Shown piece by piece: positions 1 through 7,954 of a DNA stretch of 11,993 bases (position 1 is the stretch's first letter; the number at the start of each line of letters is the position of its first letter). The DNA lies in the NCBI GenBank assembly GCA_027575765.1, contig JANBPT010001235.1, positions 1 to 11,993 of the forward strand. The letters are read 5' to 3'. This DNA is from Tieghemiomyces parasiticus. Its lineage: Eukaryota > Kickxellomycota > Dimargaritomycetes > Dimargaritales > Dimargaritaceae. The translations under genes were made by a program, and so were the position numbers. The notes under the pieces were generated by a model. The model was given only the letters and a program-made list of their open reading frames with translations. It was not told the DNA's origin and searched no databases.

Positions 1-308
1 CTTCTTTTGCTTCTCCCTTTTCTTGTCCTTTTTCGCGTGTGGTTTGTCGGCCAGGCCTCCGGGTCACCGGGGCAGAGCGGACGTACGCCCCGCTCTACGC
101 CAGGACCGGTGGACGGCGTGCAGTGGCTCGAGTGGGGGCGCTGGCGCCAGTCTGTTAAGCCCTTGGCCCCTCGCGGGTAAACACCGGCTTATCCCATGGC
201 CAGGGTCGCTCCAATGTGGACGCACCTTTCACTCCTCTGACGGCACATTGAGTATAGCGAAGGGATAGTCTCTGGGCACCGCTTTCTGGCTTACAGTTGG
301 GGGTTTAT
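1..308 (+). repeat. Left arm of terminal inverted repeat
   Basis: Bases 1-308 match the reverse complement of 11686-11993 with six substitutions (at 78, 133, 146, 198, 223 and 231) and no gaps. Weaker similarity (9 of 12 bases) may run on to about 320, after which the two sides are unrelated. The outer end is a pyrimidine-rich stretch; the inner end is CAGTTGGGGGTTTAT. An 81-codon open frame (23-268) is not conserved: base 198 turns its TGG codon into TAG in the other arm, so the repeat is probably non-coding. The element's true outer end lies beyond the window, so no target-site duplication can be sought. It is most likely a copy of a dispersed genomic repeat; I do not recognise the family. 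Confidence 0.95.
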
Positions 309-1226
309 TTGTTGGGCGAACCTGTTTAATACAGTTTTTAATTCACGCCTGCTAGTCATGTCCATGGGTCCTAATATGTACTTGCTAATTATTGTTCCTA
401 TTTATCAGATATCCTGTTACATTGTCACTGCGCTATATCAGCCTGATTTTGTTATTCATTGGACGAATTGACTATGGTTAAGTCCACAAAGCTTGAAACT
501 GGGTCACAACCGAGAAAGTATGTGCGGTAACGAACCAGATCGGAGTAAGACGTGGGTTCGGTTGTTCGATGGCTACTTTTCTTACACCCGTGCATGAGGT
601 GGCGTATCCGCCTCTATAATGTAGACCTTCTGCGATCTAGCTGGCTAAAGGAAGTCAGAGATAGTGGGGCCCTTCCCGCTCACACCTTAAACTTTGCCTT
701 ATCCGGGTTGTGGCGCCCATGAACCACCACTACTACGTACGGCACGATCGTGCTTTTGTTTCTACCTATACTTGCAGGGTTCACCTTCGGCAACGTCTAT
801 GCTTTCAAGTTACAGGCAATTGCAGGCACATACGGCCACTCGTCTCCTACCAACACCACAGCCGGCCCAGCATACATCCGAGATAGTTGAGCCGCTCCAC
901 CCTAGGTCCCCAGCTGGCCCTATCGGGTTGCTCCATTTTCGATCGTTTGTTACTCGACAGTGCATAGCGCTACTGCGATCGCCAGCCTTCCGATCGCTTA
1001 TTCAATTCCATTTTACCATTTATCGCTACACTGTTGGTATTCATCCGTATTTTAGCGTCACACTGTGGGTGGTATCGTCCATTATATTCAGCATATGTGT
1101 TTAATGAATGTGGATGATGGGCGGCTCATAAGGTGCACGGGTGTGCAAGTTTATACCGTTGAGTTTTAACTCATTATCTTAATAAAGTCCAGATATGAAT
1201 TGTGCACAAGGCAGGTGAAGGAAGGC
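309..1226. other. Intergenic, no supported gene (3' flank of protein X gene)
   Basis: This is AT-richer DNA between the left repeat arm and the 3' end of the minus-strand protein X gene. The longest open frame (694-1104) begins at TTG rather than ATG and its translation resembles no family I know. A second frame, 723-887 with stop TGA at 888-890, has no ATG but encodes a hydrophobic stretch and sits around a good-looking acceptor (pyrimidine-rich run ending CAG at 775-777). That is not enough to call a gene. The region should contain the 3' UTR and poly(A) site of the protein X gene, but I see no clear minus-strand AATAAA close to the stop. No tRNA-like arms were found. Confidence 0.6.
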
Positions 1227-3051
1227 TCATAGAAGCATGCGCTCCGGCTGGTCCACGTAGTACTTAAGACGCTGCAAAAACTTGGTGGCTGACACGGCGT
1301 CAACCGCACGCTCATCGATACTGAGACTGACCGTCATGAGGTTCTTGACCGATAGGTCAGCCGACGCCGGTAGAGCCGGGCTGGGTAGGGGAGCCTTACC
1401 GGCCAAGATATCGATGAGGTCCACCGGGGTGGAGCTCGCAACTATCGGGGTCGGGGTAGTTGATGTACCACTCTCAATGGGTGCGGCGGGGACGGCTGGC
1501 GCCGGGGCCGTTGCTTTACCGCTAATCAAATAGTCGAGGGTATCATCCGTGACCTTAGCCTGAGCGGCCGGCGAGGCGACTTGGCGAGTCCCGCCGACGG
1601 CCAGAATACAAGCCTGGGGAGGATTAATGACGGCCGTGAAATCGTTAACGCCAAACATGCCCAAGTTGGAGATACTGAACGTACCGCCTTGGTACTCGTC
1701 GGGCTTCAGCTTGTTCAGGCGGGCACGTTCGGCGAGGGCTTTCATTTCGGCGGAAATGGTGGCGATGCCCTTTTGGTCAGCGTGCTTGATAATGGGCGTG
1801 ATGAGGCCGGCAGGCGTAGCGACAGCGACCGAAATGTCGACCGTGGGTTGCTGGGTGGCCACCTCGTTGGTAGACGCGTCGGGATTGAAACGGACGTTAG
1901 CTTCAGGAGTATCGCGCAGGGCTAGGGCCGCGGCCCGGATGATGAAATCGTTAACGGACACCCGTACATCACTGGTAGCCTTCAGGTGCTGGCGTAGTTG
2001 AAGTAGCTTGTCCATGGTCAGGTCCTGCTTGATGTACGAATGCGGAACTGTGGCTTTGGACTCGGTGAGGCGCGACGCAATGATACGGCGCATATTGCTA
2101 AGCGGGATATCGGTGTAGGGGGCACCATGTGAGGCGGCCGGTGTCGACGATTTAGCCGGTGAACCGGCAGCTGTAGAGGACCGAGCCGGATCGCTGCTTT
2201 TCCCGCTGGTCACTGGAGTCGGGGCTTGCTTGCTCGGAGGCTTGGTGATATTCTGCGTCGCCAGGTATCGGAGTACGTCCCCTTTGAGCAGACGACCCTT
2301 AGGTCCAGAAGCTTGGCCGATCTGGGCGGGTTTGAGTTCATACAGTTCAAGGAGGTGGCCTACAGCCGGGGACAGTGGGAGGTCAAGGTTCGCTTTTTGG
2401 ATCGAGGCGGCGGACTTGGGGTCCGGCGTTGGCGCTGTCTCTGCCGGCCTAGCCGCACTCTCTTGGTTTGCTTTGGCTGTAGATGCGCCGCTCTCTTCGC
2501 CAGACAAGTCAGGCATCTCAAGGTTGCTGAGATCGTCACCCTCCTCGGCCAGGACAGCAATGGGTGCATTAACAGCGACCTTGCCTTCGTTAGCAGGCAC
2601 AAGGATCTTAGCCAAAACACCTTCTTCCTGGGCTTCGACCTCCATCTGGGCCTTGTCAGTCTCGATTTCCAGAATCACATCGCCAGGCACGAAGGAGTCG
2701 CCCTCCTGTTTAACCCAGCGGGTGATACCACCCTCGGTCATGGTCGGTGACATGGCCGGCATGCGGAAGGCTGTGGCGGCCCGCCAGGTAGTGGACTGTG
2801 ACAGGGCTGTTGTGGGAGAAAAATAAGGACATAGCGAGTAGGAGGAGGATTAGTCTACAGTGAGTCGATGGTTTAGGGAAAATGCGGGGTCGTTGCCGTT
2901 GGGGCCCGCATCAGTAAGCCCTCTCGCCAATGTCGCGTGGCTAAGAGTGGGCTAGGGATTCCGGTAAGGATATCGTACCTCGGACGTAGCGGGGCGATGC
3001 CCGAGAGACACGCGTTAGCGGCTTAGCCGCATTCAGGGCATGGTGGAACAT
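1227..3051 (-). CDS. PDX1: Pyruvate dehydrogenase complex protein X (E3-binding protein), two exons
   Basis: The model joins exon 1 (3051-2979) to exon 2 (2806-1227), giving 550 residues. The protein is a mitochondrial matrix scaffold that docks dihydrolipoamide dehydrogenase (E3) on the PDH core. Residues 1-39 are rich in Arg/Ser/Ala without acid, a matrix presequence. The lipoyl domain spans about 40-117 (MPAMSPTMTEGG start, ETDKAQ with lipoyl Lys76). The peripheral subunit-binding domain is about 167-207 (SPAV...SGPKGRLLKGDVL). An E2-type core spans about 255-550. The E2 active-site motif DHRxxDG reads DERAVDA (522-528): His is Glu and Gly is Ala, so acetyl transfer should be lost. That, together with an E3BP-like binding domain, favours protein X over E2 (LAT1). 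An Ala/Pro/Thr-rich insertion lies at about 432-513. The start ATG follows ACACATC; the first in-frame ATG without the intron (2762) would remove the presequence. Confidence 0.88.
2807..2978 (-). other. Intron of the protein X gene
   Basis: This is a 172-nt phase 1 intron read on the minus strand. It starts CGAG|GTACGA and ends in a pyrimidine run followed by CCACAACAG|CCCTG. A branch site GACTAAT lies with its A at 2850, 43 nt before the AG. Splicing joins a basic presequence to ...RALSQSTTWRAATAFR, directly ahead of the lipoyl domain, with the frame kept. Confidence 0.85.
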
Positions 3052-4034
3052 GATGTGTATGCAGTTTCAAATGGGCGCTGGAAGGAGCGGGGTGGGGCCG
3101 TTCAGACTTGACACGTAATGCCAAACGAGTCCACGGAGCGCGATTAGTTAAAAAGGGTGAACGGAATAGGGTTAGGAATGCTGGATACGCAGGGCTCATT
3201 AGAGGAGTCGGGTTGGAAGATCCAGTTATCAGTTGTACCAGCTCTCGTCCGAATCCCCCCGGTTGGAGGGAGGGGGAGGGGAACAGGCCGGCGGCTGACG
3301 CAGGGCCAGCCGGGAGTTCACCAGTGGCCTTCTCCTCCTTCCCCCTCACAATCCATCCAATCGGGTCCAGCGCTCGTAAACGGCCCAGAAACCTTATTAC
3401 GCGCAAGCCCAACAACCCCCATCTCGACCGGTCGTTGGGTAAGCCACAGACGAGGGTGGATGGGATGGGCTTTGATGGTAAGGATAGCACTGATTGGCCA
3501 TGGGCTTAGCGTACCCCACACCTTCAATCCCCACTGCACAACGTTTGGAGGTACCGGAACATGGGGTGATTGCGAGAGCAACAAAGAGCCCTCCCTTCCT
3601 TCCCTCCCACTCGCTCCTTCTGCATACAGAGCGGATGGCGGCGGTATTCTACGCGTAGTGGATAGCCCGACCGTGTACTGGCCGGGGTCGAGACGGCTGT
3701 GTTGCGGAACACCTCCTGTCTACTCGGCCCGTACCCCGTCGTCTTCCAGAGCTGTTCGTGATTAAAAGAACCTAGCGTATCCCAGAGCGTCACCGGTAGG
3801 ACAGGTCTCGAGGACTGCCCTGTTCATTGCCGCTTTCCTGACGGTTCTTTACCTGCCACACGTCATTATTGATTATGGCAGTCTTGTATAGTTTCCGCGC
3901 CTTCTATATTAACCCCTATTTATCTTTGATTAGGAAAGGGTGGCAGCTTGTTGATCAATAATAATGCGGTTCGGACTGCACAAACACCAGTCCCGTCCCT
4001 CCCGATCATGCCTCGTACGGCGCAAATGGTCGGT
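3052..4034. other. Intergenic between protein X and VPS11 genes, no supported gene
   Basis: Both neighbours are on the minus strand, so the right part is the 3' flank of VPS11 and the left part is the 5' flank and promoter of the protein X gene. Several overlapping open frames on both strands (for example 3157-3765 plus and 3023-3490 minus) have non-ATG starts or low-complexity Pro/Ser/Gly composition and resemble nothing I recognise. The stretch from about 3860 to 3930 is AT-rich and may hold the VPS11 poly(A) site. I see no TATA box, tRNA or repeat that I can support. A single AGGGTTAGG at about 3166 is not a telomere array. Confidence 0.6.
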
Positions 4035-7000
4035 CTAACCCTCGCCCATATCCGCATGGTTGAACGTGCCCTTAGAGAAGTACTCGGCAACCACCTCAAA
4101 CCCATCGGGGGCGTCCTCAAGCTTACTGGCGAACCGTTCGTGCTGGCGAGCCGTCGCCTCCTGGTTCCGCAGGATTTCACCCACCAACCGATTCTCAGTG
4201 GCGCATCGCGGACACGCCTGCTCAGCCTCGCCGAGGCACCGCTGGTGGTACGAGTGCTTGCACAGAAAGTGGATAGACGGTAGGTCAAGCGGCGCCTGGC
4301 ATGAGCTACACTTGGTGGACTGAAACACAACCGGCTGAGTGCGAAGATCAACGATCTCCTGCCTCATGGTGTTGGTCTCCTCACGGTAGGAGGCGATGAG
4401 GCGCTCGTCTTGATCCACGAGGGCACGTTCGGTGGTGAGGCAGCGCACCAGGTAGTCTTTGACAAGGCCAAGTTGAGCGACCGAATGGCGGCTCAGGGTT
4501 TGGACAACCTGGAGCGGTGGTAGGAGGTTAAGCTGCTCAATCTTGGCCAAGAGGGGTGCCAATTCCTCACCGTGGGTCGTTAGGACAGTGTGTGAGGACA
4601 CAAAGTAGTCTAGCGCCTCGGTGTAGAGGGCCGGGTCGCGGGTCCCGTGCTGGGCAAGGAGTTGGACAACGGTCTCTACGTCGTCACGATCCATGTAGAA
4701 CTGAACGAGTTCTTGGTACATCTCGCGCGACTCGTAGAGCCAGGTAGTGCCCGGGTCGAACTGCGCGAGATCGCAGAGGGTGAAGGCTTGGTCCCAGTCG
4801 TAGTCGACGTGCGGGTCGCGGAGAAGGGCCATGGCCCGTTTGGCAGCCGCACGTTGACGCTCGCCGTGGGCCGCGTCCGCTGTAGCCTCGCTGAGCCGAG
4901 TGTTGCGGCCCCATTCGGCTAGATACAGTTCAAGGAGGGTCTGCCAGACCGCCCGGCGGTCGCCAGCGTCACCCTCGGCCGGGTCCGATGCTGCGTCACC
5001 CCAGCGGCGGTCGGCAACCGTCTCGAGGAACCGGACCAGGTGCTGCGGGTGGCTGACAAAGAGGCTCTGGAAGCGGCGGGGGTTGGGGTGACGTGGCACC
5101 GTCCCATCGGCCGCGTTCGAGGTACTCTCCCGTTGGTTCTGGGGAGCGCACGTCTCAATCAGCAGGTCGGTCGTGGCGTCTGGTAAGCCCTCGAGTAGTC
5201 GGCGGCCGTACCGTTCCACGTACCCGGCGCGTTCCTCCGGGGTATCGTCACGCCGGTCGGCAATGTACTGCACGGAGCGGGCGAGGTCACCAATGTCTTC
5301 CACCTGGATTTCAAGGTAGATCGCGGGCTGGTCGAACCGTTCGGCGAGGGTGAGGGCCTGACGGGCGTACCCGGCTTGGCGACACACCCGGATGGCCGTC
5401 TCTACGTCGAACTGGAGGGCTTCGCCGCCTTGCTGTAGAAATTTTTCGAGACGAGCCTCGTCTTTAAGCTTAGTGTAGCAGTTGAGGAGCAGAGTGGTGT
5501 GGTCGGCGGTGGCCAGGCCCTGCGCATGTAGCGTCTCAAGGTAGGACGTGAGGTGATTGAGGCGCTGGGCATCGAGGAACTTGCGGATCACGTAGGACGG
5601 TTCGACGTAGCCGACGGTCTGCAAGTACTGACCCATCGCGCCGTCGAAATCGTCCTGGCTGTAGAGGTAGTCACCGTACCGGCGATAAATCTCGGCGATG
5701 CTCTCGGGGTTGTACTGGTGGTGGGTGGCCATCTTGACGGCCAGCGGGTAGAGGTTCTGCTTGTAGAGAATATCTAGCTTACCCGCCAGGGGCTTTTCTT
5801 CTAAACGATAGAGCACGGGCGGTGGGGGACCGGTCAGCGCGTCGTCCTGGGCTGTCGGGCGGGCCAGAGCGAAGAGGCCACCCCATTCGGACACGACGTC
5901 CACGTGCTTGGCCTCAAACTCGGTCGCGAAGGCCAACAGCTTGTTGCGCATGTCCAGAACCTGCAGCTGGACCGTTCCAGCGCCGCGGGCCGGGTCGGTC
6001 ATCGCGGCGGTAACGGCAGCTGTGGATTCCCCGCCGTATATACGATCAAGTCCACCAGCGGGTCGGCTCAAAATAACCACATAGTCACGGAATTGCCGCA
6101 TAGATAGCTTAGGTCCCTCAAAGGCGAAGCACGGACCGCGGCCCTCCGGAGTATAAAAGTAGATGGCCTCGTCGCGGGCTACTACTAGCTCGGCCTGGCC
6201 GCTGGCATAGCTGTTGTGCAAAGCGCAGCCCTCTTCGTCCAGTATGGTCTTGGTTTCCCGTAGCGGGTGGGTGAGGTCCGCAACTACGATCTGGCTGGTA
6301 GTAGTGATGTAAAGCATGGGGCAGGGCGGGGAAGTACCCTGGGCAGCTGTCCCCGACCGGGTCTGGAATCGCACGGCGCGACCAGAGGGACGTTTGGCCG
6401 TGTCCGCCCCGAGGTCATCATCTGCTGGGGGCGGCACCAGGGCCAGCACTAGGCCCGTGATGGGTTCCGACGCGGTATGCAGTACTTTTTGTCGGATGTG
6501 ACGCTCGCGGCCCAACGGGTTACGCACTAGCGTCACGAGACCATTGGCGAAGCCCACCGCCAGTTGCTCGAGTCGCGGGTGAATGGCCAAGGTGGTCACC
6601 GGGCAGGGGACGGCCGGGAAGTGGGCTAGAGGTACTACTACCGGCTGATAGTCGGGTTTGAAGACCCGGTCCAGATGCCATACCCGGACCAGTGGGGGTT
6701 CGGCAGTATCAGCCTCGGATTCCTGGAGGGTGTACGTCGTCCATGGCAGAAGAGGCGGTGGTAAGTTGGGAGGTTAGGGGGGGGAGCTAAGCTGGGGAAT
6801 GTGGTGGCTTAAGCTAGAGGGGGGCATGCATCAACGCCCTAGCCTTACCCACGGCCAACGGAGTACCTTCGGGGCATAGTGGTTCACCTACGTTGATAGT
6901 CAGCAAGACATTGGCTTCGGGCACGCATTCCAGGAAAGTAATTCGGCTGCCCTCCAGCCCTGGGGTTGTGCTAAACGACCGGACGGCAAACCGGTGGTCG

Positions 7001-7260
7001 ACAACGTGCACTTGGTGGCTGGCCGGCTGGCCTAGGAATAAATATCCCGCACTGTCGCTGGCGTCCCACGTACGGTTGGGTGGTGGGCTCTTGGAACCGG
7101 GGTCACCGTCGCTGGGAGGCGGGCCAAGGTCAATGGACACACCCGGGCGGCCCTCAGTAGAGGTTATGAGAAGACCGGGTTCCGCAAAGACCGCCGGGAG
7201 CTGCGGAATCTCCTCCTGGACGAAGAAGTTGAAACGACGGAGTCGGAACGCGCTGGTCAT
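4035..7260 (-). CDS. VPS11: VPS11/Pep5, HOPS and CORVET tethering core subunit, two exons
   Basis: The model joins exon 1 (7260-6892) to exon 2 (6722-4035), giving 1018 residues, close to yeast Vps11 (about 1,030). The protein is the class C core subunit that links Rab-binding subunits in the endosome (CORVET) and vacuole (HOPS) tethers. The N-terminus MTSAFRLRRFNFF fits the family and its ATG sits in a GCCACC context. A beta-propeller region spans about 1-430 (EPPLVRVWHLD near 131-141), followed by an alpha-solenoid with the clathrin-type repeat (IYRRYGDYLY near 468-477) and a short coiled coil before the RING. A complete C3H2C3 RING-H2 has ligands C928, C931, C944, H946, H949, C952, C960 and C963. 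The tail (EDAPDGFEVVAEYFSKGTFN) is the usual VPS11 C-terminal segment. The identity is firm; residues around the intron junction (123/124) are less certain. Confidence 0.93.
6723..6891 (-). other. Intron of VPS11 (5' site uncertain)
   Basis: This is a 169-nt phase 0 intron on the minus strand, ATCAAC|GTAGGT ... CTCCAG|GAATCC, with a CTAAC branch site (A at 6774), 51 nt before the AG. The acceptor is well constrained: an in-frame TAA overlaps the branch site, and this is the first AG after it. The donor is less clear. GCC|GTGGGT at 6852 also keeps frame and would add 13 residues including VGE, which resembles a conserved VPS11 motif. The strongest-looking donor, G|GTAAGG at 6848, would break the frame. 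I chose the 6891 donor because the joined LLTIN-ESEAD...PPLVRVW then aligns with the family with little insertion. Confidence 0.6.
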
Positions 7261-7954
7261 GGTGGCAGTCTGGTCACCTGAAGGCAAGTCGGGGAAAGAG
7301 AGCGTTGCGAGGCTAATGCGACGCAGGGGTTAGAGCCGTTTCCACTCGTCAGTGGTGAATGCTGGCGGTCAGCAGTCAGGCCAACTCCAAGTCCAGGCGT
7401 TGTAGGCGGTTATTGGACTGCGGCGAATGAAGGGATAAGGCTGCGTCGGTGGGAATGATGGAATGGGATGAAGGCTGAGGGTTTGGGAAATAAACGGGGT
7501 TGGAAAAGTCCAGGCAAGCCGAAGCAGCCCATTGTGGCCGTTTGGGAAAGGGCGGAGGCGAAGCAAGTGGGATTGTAGTCGGCGATATTCGCACCCAGCG
7601 TTCAGTAGCTGGTAAGGCCCTCTGCCTGTCGGGCAGACGCAGATGCGTGTGCGGCGTGTGTGCCATCGGTAACAGGATGGGAGGAAAGGGAAGGGCGCCA
7701 GTCGCGGGGCCCCAAACGCTGTGCTCCACTCAGCGCTCTAACTATAGCTACCCTAGCGGACCCGAATTCCCATCGTATAGCTGTTTCCTCACTTTCATCC
7801 TTTCGCCTGCCCGCAGCTCCATCCGGTTCTCTCTGGGACGTGTGATCCCGGCCCTCCTGTTCATAACCGTTGCCTCCATTCGTCCTTGCCAGTAGTTCCT
7901 TGTGCCCACTACCCCGCTACACGCCTCCGCCAGGAGCCCTCAGATTCGTTCGCC
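7261..7954. promoter_or_regulatory. Shared divergent promoter region, VPS11 (minus) and EMC1 (plus)
   Basis: The start codons of two head-to-head genes lie 694 bp apart, so both promoters and 5' UTRs must be here. A CCAAT element on the minus strand (ATTGG at 7412-7416) is about 150 bp upstream of the VPS11 ATG. A pyrimidine-rich run at about 7785-7816 ends in CCCGCAG. I found no clear TATA box. Open frames at 7369-7729 (minus) and 7500-7895 (plus) resemble no known protein and overlap each other. The assignment rests on gene orientation rather than on defined sites. Confidence 0.6.

Noticed and set aside
23..268. 81-codon open frame in the left repeat arm
   Set aside because: The right arm has a stop at the codon containing base 198, two of the other differences change amino acids, and the translation resembles nothing known.
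694..1104. 136-codon open frame on the plus strand
   Set aside because: It begins at TTG, not ATG, and the translation is low in recognisable features, with no family match I can name.
1227..2806. Calling the PDH gene LAT1 (catalytic E2)
   Set aside because: The catalytic His is Glu and the motif's Gly is Ala, and the subunit-binding domain resembles E3BP.
3164..3177. Telomere-like AATAGGGTTAGG
   Set aside because: It is only about one and a half repeat units, with no array and not at a window end.
3225..3262. tRNA-like T-arm CGTCCGAATCC
   Set aside because: No matching acceptor stem, D-arm or anticodon arm could be found around it.
3157..3765. 202-codon open frame on the plus strand
   Set aside because: It begins at GTG, is biased to Pro/Ser/Gly, overlaps open frames on both strands and shows no domain.
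7500..7895. 131-codon open frame in the VPS11/EMC1 intergenic region
   Set aside because: No domain is seen, it overlaps a minus-strand frame, and it lies where two promoters are expected.
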